Shown one piece after another: positions 38,041 through 49,133 of a DNA stretch of 64,000 nucleotides. The notes under the pieces were generated by a model. It saw only the letters and a list, made by a program, of their open reading frames with translations. It was not told the DNA's origin and ran no database searches. The stretch is taken from assembly GCA_019802505.1 (NCBI GenBank), contig JAFMOC010000198.1, positions 452,001 to 516,000 of the forward strand, written 5' to 3'. The position numbers were made by a program, and so were the translations under genes. Source of the DNA: Corydoras sp. C115 (Eukaryota > Chordata > Actinopteri > Siluriformes > Callichthyidae). Every line of letters starts with the position of its first letter. Positions within the stretch are counted from its first letter, which is position 1.

Positions 38041-38169
38041 AGTATATAACGTATGTGTAACCATCAGTCACTCGTAGAATTTAGGATCATTATTTACGAG
38101 GCTCGTGACATCAACAATAAAACATCAGCACGCTATTTAATTTAGTTTAATCCGAGTTGTTTGATACTG

Positions 38170-38205
<36 letters not shown>

Positions 38206-41200
38206 CGGCCATCTGTTCTCTCGCGTCTCTTAGTGTGGAGTTCTGATTTATGGGATTGGCGTCTTGTTTGTCGTCGGAAGCTCGCGGTCGCGGATGTCGA
38301 TAATAAACGGCACGTCTCGCGCGGCTCGTGAGTCACACGGCAACGCGCGCCCGCGGCCGAGGCGGCAGAACGTCAGCCGTTTCACAGCCTCCACTTGTTA
38401 TGGATGAGGAACACTCAGAGATGCAAATGCAGGACACTTCAGCCGGCGGCGCCAGGTCCTCGGTTCCACGGCGGCCCGCGGAACACGAGCTCATAAACGC
38501 GCTGGAACCATCTTTACATTTAAATCTGAACACGGCGAACGATCACCAACTTACATACAGAACAAGGGGATGAAGTTAGTCGTTAGTAGTTGCGATCATC
38601 TTCTCGGCCAATCAGGAGGCAGTGCGTAACAATTGTCGATAAAGATGATGTCACAGTGAATGAGAGACGGAGACAATGACGTGGTTGTTGGTGCCGGATG
38701 GGCTGGTTTGAATACGACGGGAGTCGCGAACATTATTTAGGTTTCAAAACCTTTGACAAGTTTGTTATCATTAATACAAAACTAGTAGTTCGGCTCCTTA
38801 AATCTAATTGGCTGAGCCATTGGTCCAGCTGTGACATCATCAATAACACACGCAGACCTCTGAGCGCTTGGAATTCCTATCAATGCGTGAAATACAATAC
38901 ATTATTTTAATATAGAAGCCCATTTCCACCACTAAGAAAAAATTAAAAAGTTTACCCTAAGTGGTTAAATTAAAAAAATATATTTTTTAAATGTTAGGTT
39001 AGTAAAAAAAAGTAAATATTGCAGCGTATATATTATAAAAATATAATTGAAAAAAAAAAAAAAATCAATAAAATAACAATAATATATAACATAAAAAACG
39101 TCAGAATTCTGAGATAATTTTATGTTTTTTTCTTCTTAGTGGCAAAAATGGGCTTCTATCATTTAAATCATAAAAAACAGATTAATATGAACAGCAATCC
39201 GATTCCCAATAAACTGTAAGTGTTACAGTTTATTGGGAATGTGTTAGATGGCAGTATTTAATTTAATTGTTAAAGAAACCAGAATCCTGTTACTCAGCGA
39301 TCGGCGTTCACTTTAAAAAAAACTAGATTAGATTACGTCGCGGAAGATTAGATTATTAACAATTACGTTTTCAATAAACGCATTTATGAATCAAACCGTT
39401 TTTTTTTTATTATAGTTTGTTCGTAAGCGTTTTATTAAAGCAATACGGTACGAGAGGGCGTGGCATTATTGTGAATAAATCACGGGAAAGAGGTGGAACT
39501 GTATTCCACTATGCGTCAGGACTAATAACACGTCTTTATGGGATTTATTTACAACAAAGCCACGCCCTCTCATACCGTATTGCTTTAATTAATTTAATTA
39601 ACATCCAGTTCCCTCGGTTGCACCCATCCCTCCATCCAGGAGCGGATACACGTTTTAAAGCGGCGTCATACAAACTGAGGGCCCAAAACTTAGAACCAAG
39701 CGGCGCCGGTGAGGTTCGGTTATGCGCAGAACGCAGCGGCTCTCGTTGCGGTCAGAACCAGAAGAGCTCGGCAGAACCGAGTGAATGAGCAGGATTTAGA
39801 AACGCCCGTTGGCGGGACGCAGCAGCTTGTGACGGACGCGTTCCAGACCTTTTAAGAGGCGCCGCACGCACCTGTTACCCAACCGCTTAGCGCCGGATTA
39901 CAGCGCCGTCGCCACGTCCTTAAGCACTGAGAGGGAAAAAAAACTCAACGGCCACAAGGGCGGCCTACCTCAGCAACCTCATCCAACCTGCGCCAGAGTC
40001 AGAGACGACTGATGGGATAGGTCACAGAGAGGCTTCAGCAGAGTTAGGTGACAACGATGCTACGTGGACTGACGTTAACGTTACGAATCGTAAACCTCGT
40101 CATGAAGAGGATCCAGAAGAACCTGGGGCAGGTTCAGGACAGTCCTGTCCCTGTCCCTCTGCCCTTCAGTCCAGTCCAGTCATAGTTCCAGTCCTAGTTT
40201 CAATCCTATCACATCCAGTCATAGTTCTAGTCCTATCCCTGTCCCTATCTCATTCAGTCCAGTCCTTGATCCTGTCCCATCCCATCCAGTCATAGTGCCA
40301 GTCCCATCTGGTTCCAGTCCTATCCCAGTCCATCTCCTGTTCAGTCCAGTCATAGTTCCAGTCCTTGTTCCGGTCCCATCCTAGTCCCAAGGTCTACCCC
40401 TATCCTGTCCTGTCCCATCCAGTCATAGTTCCAGTCCCATCCCAGTCCCTCTCCAGTCCAGTCATAGTTCCAGTCCGATCCCAGTCCAAGGTCTATCCCT
40501 ATCCTGTCCTGTCCCATCCAGTCATAGTTCCAGTCCTATCCCGGTCCCTCTCCTGTTTATTCCAATCCAGTCATAGTTCCAGTCTTGATCCTGTCCTATC
40601 CCAAACCCGGTTCCTGGTCTATCCCTAACCTATTCTTGGTCCATCCAGTCATTGTTCCAGTTCTGGTCCAATCCCTGTCCCTCTCCCATTCGGTCCAGTC
40701 CAGTCCAGTCATAGCTCCAATCCTTAATCCTGTCCCTGAATTATAGAATTCCAAAACATATTCCTAACTCGTATAACTCACAGGATTAAACCAGTTCAAC
40801 CATCAGCACCAAAGTTATCTGATTCTGCACCACTGATCACCTCCATCCTGACCGACGGACGCCGCAGCCAAAAAAACCTCACCGAATAATCTGTAATGAC
40901 CTTTCTGCCCGGAACTAGTTAAATTTAACCAGTAAATCAGGAGCGACGGCCGGGGGCTTAATCTGAAGGCTGGAGGTTCAAACCCAAAGTCCAAAGACCT
41001 GCCATGGTGTCCTCCAGCAAGAACTTAACCCTGACCGCTCCATCATAATGGACCCTGCACTCAGTACCCAACCATTCAGATCAAAGTATAATGTATATTG
41101 TCCACTTATTAATACTTGATCACATGATGCATTCTAGGGCGGCACGGTGGCTTAGTGGTTAGCACGTTCGCCTCTCAGCGCTAGGGATTCCCGGTTCGAA

Positions 41201-42639
41201 TCCCCATCTGGGTGGAGTTTCCATGTTCTCCCCGTGTCTGCGTGGGTTTCCTCCGGGTTCTCCGGTTTCCTCCCACAGTCCAAAAACATGGATCAAGTCA
41301 ATTGAATTCTCAAAATTGCCCCATATAGAGTGTGTTTGAGTGAGTGAGTGAGTGAGTGAGTGAGTGAGTGTGTGCCCAGCGATGGATTGGCGCCCTGTCC
41401 TGGGTCTATCTGCCCAGCGCCCGAGACGTTCTCCCCTGGATGGGCATGGGGAACCCCACCGCGACCCTAATAGAGGATAAAAGCGGGAGATAATGAATGA
41501 ATGAATGAATGATGCATTATGGGATGGTCAGTGCCCTACAGTGGCCTTACTACTCCATACTAGATCTTTGTGTTTGGACGACTCCCTTCCCTTTGTCCAG
41601 TAACCTGGAGGACGAGGGTTCAATCCCAGCACTACCACTGTCTCTAATCCCAAATTAAATGGATTATCGGACATTACGGCGCTTTAGGAAGTCACCCTGG
41701 AGCAGAAACACGTGTAGAGTTACAGCCAAACATCAGATCTCTTACATAAAACATTAATAAAGTGTTTTATTACAACATGCACAGTGGCTGAGTGCTTTAG
41801 CATGTTCTCCTCTCAGCACTAAGGATTCCCGGTTCGAATCCCAATCTGGGTGGAGTTTCCATGTCCTCCCCGTGTCCGCGTGGGTTTCCTCCATGTTCTC
41901 CGGTTTCCTCCCACAGCCCAAAAAATATGGATCAAGGTGAATTGAATTCTCCAAATTGCCCCATACCATATAGTGTGTGTCTGTGTGAGTGAGTGTGTGC
42001 CCAGTGATAGATTGCCGTCCTGTCCTGGGTGTTTCTGCCCAGCGCCCAAAACGTTCTCCCCTGGATGGGCATGGGGAACCCCCCCGGAACCCTTAATCCT
42101 AGGATTAAGCAGAAGATAACGGATGGATGGATGGATTATGACAACATGATGGTGGCTAACAGGAGGGTTCCGACCCAATTGCCCCCTCTCTCACAAGTTC
42201 ACCAGCTCCTTCTCATGCTCCCGGTTCTTGTTAGCAGAACCAAACTAAGGTTCATTTTCAGAAACAGTGAGATTAGGGATTGAACCTGGCTAATCCAAGC
42301 CCAACCTGCCGGATTAGAACCCTGCACGCCGAGGTTGTGGCTCACAAATGGAGGCTGAATTAAGTTTAAAACCGCAGGTTAACGCTGGCTGGGGCGACGC
42401 TCTGACGGCGTTAACCGACCCCCCCCGGTCAGCGGTTAACAGGTTAACTCGGTTTAACTAGTTCCGAATCCCGCGGTTAGGGCGCTCGGTTCGAGTCGAC
42501 TCCGGAGTCGGCGGCGCTCACCGTCGGTGATCCTCTGCAGGCCGAGCACGTCGTCGGGCGTTATCCCGGGCTTCCTCCGCAGCTCGTCCTCCTCCGTGGC
42601 CGCCAGGGTTCCCGCTTCTGCCCCCTGCTTCACTCGCAT
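33527..42639 (-). CDS. unc119: UNC119, lipid-binding trafficking chaperone
   Basis: Binds N-myristoylated cargo and releases it through ARL2/ARL3 in cilia, photoreceptors and T cells. Minus-strand exons: 42639-42522, 35510-35397, 35313-35214, 34592-34420 and 33639-33527 (TAG 33529-33527). All are GT-AG, giving 206 codons (205 aa; human 240). The start MRVKQG resembles the human MKVKKG. Then come DDVLGLQRIT, DYLCGPEDNVFKIEFTRFKI, AGRFVRYQFTPAFLQLRQV, NNFRMIERHYFR, KSFDFEFGFCIPSSKNTCEH, the cysteine-bearing FPPLSEEL segment and HPYETQSDSFYFVD ending YSYSGGA. This is the complete beta-sandwich (GMP-PDE delta) fold. The N-terminal linker before the fold is shorter than in mammals. Intron 1 is about 7 kb and full of repeats. 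It is convergent with foxn1, its neighbour in human too. A teleost a/b paralogue label cannot be assigned from this window. Confidence 0.95.
34705..35095 (-). repeat. Hairpin-ended repeat (family A), unc119 intron 3
   Basis: GCGTTTATTAAAAACTAAAT, ACTGCCATCTAGTGACTGAA, TTGTATATCATG and CAGCTCAGTCAATCAGATTT. Confidence 0.7.
35805..36145 (-). mobile_element. SINE family 1, unc119 intron 1
   Basis: Reversed, near full; ends GCCACCGTGCCGCC. Confidence 0.92.
36296..36361 (+). repeat. (TA)n microsatellite
   Basis: About 66 bases of TA in unc119 intron 1. Confidence 0.95.
36365..37435. other. unc119 intron 1 sequence without recognised element
   Basis: AT-rich with a small tandem repeat of GTACGATACC (36716-36755) and an (AAT)n run (37215-37250). 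Confidence 0.45.
37440..37745 (+). mobile_element. SINE family 1
   Basis: Forward copy with head ACGGCACGGTGGCTCAGTGG; tail truncated. Confidence 0.88.
37998..38039 (+). repeat. (CA)n microsatellite
   Basis: About 40 bases of CA; a second CA run lies at 38170-38202. Confidence 0.95.
38205..38580. other. CpG-containing unique stretch in unc119 intron 1
   Basis: Richer in CG than its surroundings (38270-38480). No coding frame or splice pair is convincing. Confidence 0.35.
38590..39600 (+). repeat. Hairpin-ended repeat (family A), split by a MITE
   Basis: GGCTGAGCCATTGGTCC, GCGTGAAATACAATACATTA, then after the insertion AGATTAATATGAACAGC, GAAACCAGAATCCTGTTACT and AATAAACGCATTTATGAATC. It ends in a long inverted repeat (39430-39592). 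Confidence 0.7.
38915..39156. mobile_element. MITE with 30-base terminal inverted repeats and TA duplication
   Basis: Starts GAAGCCCATTTCCACCACTA and ends with its near reverse complement. TA dinucleotides flank both ends, as for Tc1/mariner-type insertions. The interior is 240-odd AT-rich bases with no coding capacity. Confidence 0.8.
40130..40745 (+). repeat. Minisatellite built from CAGTC/TCCCAT units, unc119 intron 1
   Basis: CAGTCATAGTTCCAGTCC recurs about ten times with higher-order repeats such as CAAGGTCTATCCCTATCCTG. Confidence 0.9.
40925..41060 (+). mobile_element. SINE family 2, degraded
   Basis: CTGAAGGCTGGAGGTTCAAA and CCAGCAAGAACTTAACCCTG are recognisable. Confidence 0.45.
41134..41508 (+). 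mobile_element. SINE family 1, full length, with target-site duplication
   Basis: The direct repeat ATGATGCATT (41124-41133 and 41509-41518) flanks the element exactly. It carries a local GTGA expansion. Confidence 0.94.
41772..42135 (+). mobile_element. SINE family 1
   Basis: Forward, near full; tail GATAACGGATGGATGGATGG. Confidence 0.9.
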
Positions 42640-43115
42640 TGCCCTCCGCGCGTCCGGGGTTCCTGCAGCCGCGGTGCTTACAGCCGTACGGCTCCCACCA
42701 TCCGATTTATTTACCCCGGCTCGGGTTGCCAGATTCCCCTGTTATCCCCCCTTCGGATTATCGGTCGGTAAACGGATTACGCGTAGATAGAAACTGCGAA
42801 CGATCTGAAAAATGTAAAAATCGGACGCAGATCTAAAAATCTATCCCGAATCCAATCGCACAACACTAGATCAGACGTGCGAGCAGTCCGCCTCAATCTG
42901 GCAACACGGGGCCGAGCGCTTAACGCTATGTATAAGGGCTTCCTTTTTGGTTAGAGAGCATTAAGCTCCGCCCACAAGCTCAATGCCCCGCCGTGATTGG
43001 ACGACAACAATGTTTACATCATAGCTCAATGTGATTGGACAATGCAGATTTTGAAACGATAAATAAACACAGCGTCACCGGCCACTTAATTAGATACAAC
43101 ATGACTTTACACTAA
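42640..43115. other. Upstream region of unc119
   Basis: CpG-rich next to exon 1 (to about 42760), a plausible promoter. No TATA box seen on the minus strand. Confidence 0.4.
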
Positions 43116-43119
43116 GCGC

Positions 43120-43420
43120 TGCAGGGTGGCTTGGTGTTTGGCATGTTCTCCTATCAGCGCTGGGGATTCCCGGTCCGAATCCCAATCTGGGTGGAGTTGG
43201 CATGTTCTCCCCGCGTCTGCGTGGGTTTACTCCGGGTTCTCCGGTTTCCTCTCACAGTCCAAAAAACATGGATCAAGGTGAATTGAATTCTCCAAATTGC
43301 CCCATATAGAGTGTGTGTGTGAGTGAGTGAGGGTACAGCGATAGATTGTACTATTGGGTATGGGGAACCCCCCCCCCCCCCACCACCACATTAGTAGAGG
43401 ATAAAACAAAAGATTAAAAA
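43120..43420 (+). mobile_element. SINE family 1
   Basis: Forward; part of the GGCGCCCTGTCCTGGGTG region deleted. Confidence 0.88.
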
Positions 43421-43451
43421 AATTAATAAATGATTAAATATATATATATGT

Positions 43452-43788
43452 ATATTATCTTCCGCTTTATCCTCTATTAGGGCCGTGGGGGGGGGGGGTG
43501 TTCCCATGCCCATCCAGGGGAGAACGTTTCGGGCGCTGGGCAGATACACCCAGGACAGGGCAACCAATCCACCACTGGGTACACACTCACTCACACATAC
43601 ACACTCTATATGGGGCAATTTGGAGAACTCAATTGACCTTGGTCCATGTTTTTGGACTGTGGGAGGAAACCGGAGAACCCGGAGGAAACCCACACGGACT
43701 CGGGGAGGACATGGAAACTCCACCCAGATCGGGATTCGAACCGGGAATCCCTAGTGCTGAGAGGAGAACATACTAAACCACCGTGCAG

Positions 43789-43792
<4 letters not shown>
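43452..43792 (-). mobile_element. SINE family 1
   Basis: Reversed, near full; followed by (TA)n at 43791-43854. Confidence 0.92.

Positions 43793-43854
<62 letters not shown>
43791..43854 (+). repeat. (TA)n microsatellite
   Basis: About 64 bases of TA, abutting the head of a SINE. Confidence 0.95.
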
Positions 43855-43855
<1 letters not shown>

Positions 43856-43859
43856 TGTA

Positions 43860-44400
43860 TATAATGGTTCTCCATTAACTCCTGACTAAAATTAATAATT
43901 AGTCTGTGAGGCAGCACCCCCCCCCCCCCCCAACAGTCAGGGTTAAGAGTCTTGTTTAGGGGCCCATGCTTGTGGGGCTGCGTAACATAAACAGAGGCTG
44001 GGCTTCCTTCCTGTCGGCGCGTCAGTCAAGCTGCAGCGATGATGCAGCGATTTACACCCGAGCTTAACGAATCTCACGGCGTCGGCCTCGTTTAGTTTTA
44101 ATACCCGAGGTAATTAATCAATCCGGTTCTGTAGCTGAGGTTCTGAACAGTGATGCTCAGAACCCTGAGCTGAATGATGCCGATGGCATGTAACGCCGAG
44201 AGTCCGTGTGTTTTGTACTTTAGTGACTCGACGCGAGGGGAACGTCTTGACGGCGAGGTTAAAACGCTGAGCTGCAGGAAGGAAACCGCTGCAGGCGCCA
44301 AACCACACGCTGCAGATGTTTTCTAAAAATATCAAAGAAAAAAAACAACAAATTCTCATCATTTAAATTTGCTGATCTGGAAACCTGCGTTTAGTAGAAC
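43860..44400. other. Spacer without recognised feature
   Basis: A C-run at 43917-43931; otherwise unremarkable. Confidence 0.45.
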
Positions 44401-44407
44401 ATAATCC

Positions 44408-44752
44408 GGCACGCTGGCTTAGTGCTTTAACATGTTCTCCTCTCAGCACTAGGGATTCCCGGTTCGAATCCCCATCTGGGTGGAGTTTCCATGTTCTCCC
44501 CGTGTCCGCGTGGGTTTCCTCCGGGTTCTCCGGTTTCCTCCCACAGTCCAAAAACATGGATCAAGGTCAATTGAGTTCTCCAAATTGCCCCATATAGAGT
44601 GTGTCTGTGTGAGTGAGTGTGTGCCCAGCGATGGATTGGCGTCCTGTCCTGGGTGTATCTGCCCAGCGCCCGAAACGTTCTCCCCTGGATGGGCATGGGG
44701 AACCCCCCCCCACGTCCCTAGTAGAGGATAAAGCGGAAGATAATGGATGAAT
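44408..44752 (+). mobile_element. SINE family 1
   Basis: Forward, full; ATAATCCGG lies on both sides. Confidence 0.92.
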
Positions 44753-44767
44753 GGATAATCCGGATGG

Positions 44768-45108
44768 GGGCGGTATGGTGGCTTAGTGTTTAGCATGTTC
44801 TCCTCTCAGCACTAGGGATTCCCAGTTGAAATCCCTATCTGGGTGGAGTTTCCATGTCCTCCCCGCGTCCGCGTGGGTTTCCTCCGGGTTCTCCGGTTTC
44901 CTCCCACAGTCCAAAAACATGGATCAAGGTCAATTGAATTCTCCAAATTGCCTCATATAGAGTGTGTCTGTGTGAGTGAGTGTGTGCCCAGCGATAAATT
45001 GCCCCCCTGTCCTGGGTGTGTCTGCCCAGCGCCCGAAACATTCTCCCCTGGATGCCCCACCTCCACAACCATAATAGAGACAAAAGCGGAAGATAATGGA
45101 TGGATGGA
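44768..45108 (+). mobile_element. SINE family 1
   Basis: Forward, near full, placed directly behind the previous copy; followed by ATAATCCAGAT. Confidence 0.9.
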
Positions 45109-45139
45109 TAATCCAGATCGTCCAGTTTACACTATATAG

Positions 45140-45450
45140 TCCCTATATAGTTCCAGACTGTAGTCCATCTGTGGACTGTGTTCTCTGTTCTCTAATGCTC
45201 AGAACCCCAATAGTACCATCACAGAGCAGGGATTATTGGGTGGGTGTGTTAGTCCTATCCCAGCAGTGTGACTGAGGTGGAGAAATGAAACTCCAGCAGC
45301 ACTGCTGCACTAAAACCCCCCTCACCACATCAGTGTCACTGCAGAACTGACAATCAACAATCCACCACCCAAATGATACCTGTTCTGTGATGCTCCTGAC
45401 CAACAGAGAACGGAGAACCAACAGATGGACCACCACCACCACCACCACCC
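45140..45450. repeat. Palindromic element (family B), near complete
   Basis: CAGACTGTAGTCCATCTGTG to ACCAACAGATGGACCACC, with CACCACATCAGTGTCACTGC inside; it is the reverse complement of 15880-16140. Confidence 0.7.
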
Positions 45451-45511
45451 TAACTGAGCTACCACAGACATAGGAGGAACACCATGGTGTAGAGTGCTGA
45501 GGTTTAAGATC

Positions 45512-45517
45512 TTTATT
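45512..45517 (-). promoter_or_regulatory. Possible poly(A) signal of the beta-B1-like crystallin
   Basis: TTTATT on the plus strand gives AATAAA on the minus strand, about 300 bases beyond the stop. A palindromic repeat begins just beyond it, so the match could be chance. Confidence 0.4.
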
Positions 45518-45570
45518 TGTGTTGTTGAGCGAACACCACAATGCCAGCATCCCTGAGAGAGAGAACAGAC

Positions 45571-45608
45571 AGAGAGAGAGAGAGAGCAAGAGAGAGAGAG
45601 AGAGAGAG
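45571..45608 (+). repeat. (GA)n tract
   Basis: Interrupted GA repeat downstream of the beta-B1-like crystallin. Confidence 0.85.
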
Positions 45609-45816
45609 CACCCTTCACCCACGATGAAGCCACCAGAAGGTTCTCCCAAAAGCCAGAGACCCCACGTGAGCCTATTTCAGCCCGTCTCCATTAAAATGCT
45701 GACTAAGCGCAGGCCGTGTGTTTATATTCCGGGGTTCATTGTGGATCGTGCATTCGTCCGTGCGATGCCCGCCTCCTGCCCGTCCCGGCGGCTCGCGGCT
45801 CTGGCGGCTCTGGCGT

Positions 45817-47071
45817 CTACGCCGTCATCTCGAAACAGCCTCGCCGATGCGTCTGCATGTCGCGCACCCTGCGGACCGACTGGATCTGCGGGTGTCTGGC
45901 GCCCCAGTCGTTCCAGTGCTTGAAGGGGCCGCACTCCAGCAGGTACTGATATCCACGATACCCGGGGTACTGGTACCCGACCCACCTGGAACACAAGAAC
46001 AGCAGCGTCTGACCAGCGTACCACGTGAACCCACGGCTCCTGGCCACCACCGACGAGCACCTACGTTCCCCCGGCGACCTGAATGCTGGCTACTCGGTCC
46101 TGGAAGCCGTAGGACCAGAGGCTGGGGATGTCCTCGTCGAAGACCTCCATCTTGCGCCCCTCGAAGTTCGCACATTCGTACAGGCAGATCTTGTGATCCT
46201 GTGGATCCTGCAGATGTGAAGAACGCAGATTAGATCAGAATTAATTATTCATTAGTTTATTGTCTTACACCTAATCCTCCACTAGGCTCACGGGGTGGGG
46301 GGGGCATGTCCATCCAGGGGAGAACGTTTCGGGCGCTGGGCAGATACACCAAGGACAGGGCGTCAATCTATCACTGGACACACACACACTCACATAGCAT
46401 ATAGGGGCAATTTAGAGCTCCCAATTCACCTTGAATCCATGTTTTTGGAACATGTTTTGGAAACCGGAGAATTCGCGGAAAACCCAGAGGCACACGGGGA
46501 GAACATGGAAACTCCACACTGTACGAGTGCGAGAACTTCCAGGGACAGATACACCCAGGACGGGGGGGGGGGGGGGATCTATCACTGGGCACACTCACTC
46601 ACACGGGGCAATTTAGAACATCATGAACCTATGGGGTTTGCATGTTCTCCGCCGTGTCCATGTGGGTTTTTTCCGGGTTCTCCGCTTTCCTCCCGCAGTC
46701 CAAAAAACGTGGATTCAAGGTGAGTTCGCTGCTCAAAATTGCCTCCATCCAAATTGCCCCTATATTTTGTTTAGGTGTGTGTGAATGGGATTGTGGGACC
46801 AATAAAGGATTATCTTAATTCATCTTGAATCCATGTTTTTGGACTGTGGGAGCAAACCGGAGAACTTGGGGGAAACCCACGTGGACACGGGGAGGACATG
46901 CAAAATCAACCCAGACTGAGAAGGCTCCCCAGTGCTGTGAGGAGAACATGCTAAACACTAAGCCACCATGCGACCCAGATTATATATCTAGTTATATCAT
47001 AAAAATCGACACGGACAAGCAGTGGGAAGGGACGGGGGGGGGGGGGGGGGGCAGAACGAGAACCTCCACAG

Positions 47072-47119
<48 letters not shown>

Positions 47120-47803
47120 CACCATGCGCACAGGCCTCAGAGACATCAGACGGTCGCAGCGGTAACTGTTGGACCAGGTGTCCCAGCGAGGATACTCCCC
47201 CTTCTCCAACATGAACATCTCACCACAGAGGTTCTGCTGCTCATAACCCATCCATCTGAGAACACACACACACACACACACACACACTTATTATCTGTGT
47301 CTGAAATCACCTACCAGTCTGTGGGTTCTATATCTGTGATCTAACACGTTCTGATCACCCCCCCCACACCTGTTTTCTTTCTCAGCTCCACTTAAATGAT
47401 GGGATAGAACTCACTCACTCACTCCAATTTTCAATCAACTTTACAGATATTCATTCATTCATTCATTATCTCCCGCTTTATCCTCTATTAGGGTCGCGGT
47501 GGGGTTCTCCATGCCCATCCAGGGGAAAACGTTTCGGGCGCTGGGCAGATACACCCAGGACAGGACGCCAATCTATCACTGGACACACCCTCACTCACAC
47601 AGACACACTCTATATGGGGCAATTTGGAGAACTCAATTGAATTGATCCATATTTTTGGACTGTGGGAGGAAACCGGAGAACCCGGAGGAAACCCACGCGG
47701 ACATGGGGAGAACATGGAGACTCCACCCAGATGGGGATTCGAACCGGGAATCCCTAGTGCTGAGAGGAGAACATGCCAACCACTAAGCCACCATACCACC
47801 CCC

Positions 47804-47852
<49 letters not shown>

Positions 47853-48237
47853 GGCTGATTTGGTCACTCTCGGTCCCTCGCCTGGTGACTTAAGGAACTA
47901 CACTTCATTAGTTGCATAACTTTGTATAAATACTACAAATACCATAATGCACTGCAACAGCGAGCATGCCAAACTCAGCTGCACCTTCTCATCACATTTC
48001 ATAGTACCCAGTTCCTGCATGTGCCCCCCCCCCCCCCGCACTATCGCACTATTGGTGTGTAAATACGGAGAACCCCGCAGACTCACGGTCCGCACTCCAC
48101 CCGGATGGAGTGGACGCGCTCGAAGCCCTTATCACAAATGTTACGACACTCTCCGTTCAGCTCCATCCGGCGGCCCTGGAAGTTCTCGCACTCGTACAGA
48201 TATATCTGTTTGTGGAGAGGGACGAGTGATTAGGATT

Positions 48238-48317
<80 letters not shown>

Positions 48318-48412
48318 AACCGATACGGGAGGCGAACGGGACTCACCTTGTGTGTGCGCGTCCCCAGGGCGGAATGGCTGCCTACGCTGCCCTGCACGGC
48401 GGTGTGAGACAT
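45817..48412 (-). CDS. Beta-crystallin B1-like lens protein
   Basis: Structural basic beta crystallin of the lens. Minus-strand exons: 48412-48347, 48205-48087, 47255-47123, 46207-46065 and 45985-45817 (TAG 45819-45817). All are GT-AG, giving 210 codons (209 aa). The first exon codes a 22-residue N-terminal arm, and each later exon codes one Greek-key motif. Motif cores are IYLYECENFQGRRMEL, GYEQQNLCGEMFMLEKGEYP, ICLYECANFEGRKMEV, and WVGYQYPGYRGYQYLLE followed by QIQSVRRVRDMQ. EMFMLEKGEYPRW and YRCDRLMSLRP are closest to CRYBB1 among the human paralogues. The long Pro/Ala-rich arm of mammalian CRYBB1 is missing, and the C-terminal arm is short (RRGCFEMTA). It is cysteine-rich, as in many fish crystallins. 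It matches the type known in zebrafish as crybb1-like; CRYBB2/B3 are less likely alternatives. It is divergent from cryba1. Confidence 0.9.
46260..46980. mobile_element. SINE family 1 cluster in crystallin intron 3
   Basis: Reversed copy 46265-46605 with a G-run, forward body fragment 46630-46770, reversed fragment 46815-46975. Confidence 0.7.
47078..47116 (+). repeat. (GA)n microsatellite
   Basis: It lies only about 7 bases beyond the donor of the crystallin exon 47255-47123. Confidence 0.95.
47465..47803 (-). mobile_element. SINE family 1
   Basis: Reversed, near full, in crystallin intron 2; followed by (GT)n at 47816-47850. Confidence 0.92.
48240..48314 (+). repeat. (CA)n microsatellite
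   Basis: About 74 bases of CA filling crystallin intron 1, between exons ending at 48347 and starting at 48205. Confidence 0.97.
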
Positions 48413-48722
48413 GACTGCGTTTACACAGAGACAGGACGGTCAGTCCGTTAGGTCACACAAGGCCCGCGGGCCACATCTGGCCCACGAGGTCATTTCACAT
48501 CGATCTGTTATTATTACTATTATTAACGACCTGCCGATATGTTTTTTTTGGAGCGTGCTCATATTTTAAAATTTGTATGATTTTGACACGGATTTTTTTT
48601 ATGGAGAGCAGAAATATTTAAAGATATTCAAAAAAAAAAAAAAAAACTTTTCTAAAACGGCCCGAGAGCAAAGAACACTGAATGTTTTGATGTATTATTT
48701 TTACTTTTGTGGAAAAGCAGCA

Positions 48723-49063
48723 GGGCGGCACGGTGGCTTAGTGGTTAGCATGTTCTCCTCTCAGCACTAGGGATTCCCGGTTCGAATCCCCATCTGGGAT
48801 CCCCCATCTGCGTGGGTTTCCTCCGGGTTGTCCGGTTTCCTCCCACAGTCCAAAAACATGGATCAAGTTAATTGAGTTCTCCAAATTGCCCCATATAGAG
48901 TGTGTCTGTGTGAGTGTGTGTCCAGCGATGGATTGGCGCCCTGTCCTGGATGTATCTACCCAGCGCCCGAAACGTTCTCCCCTGGATGGGCATGGGGAAC
49001 CCCCCCCCCCCCCCCCCCCCCCGCGACCCTAATATAGGATAATACGGAAGATAATGGATGGAT
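48723..49063 (+). mobile_element. SINE family 1, full length, with target-site duplication
   Basis: GGAAAAGCAGCA at 48711-48722 and 49064-49075 flanks it exactly. A C-run of more than 20 bases sits in the tail region. Confidence 0.93.
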
Positions 49064-49079
49064 GGAAAAGCAGCATTAT

Positions 49080-49099
49080 TATTAATTAATATTAATATA

Positions 49100-49133
<34 letters not shown>

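Noticed and set aside
43498..43776. Recurrent FGLWEETGEPGGNPHG and SSHSPKTW peptides across the window
   Set aside because: These are SINE family 1 read in different frames, not a protein family.
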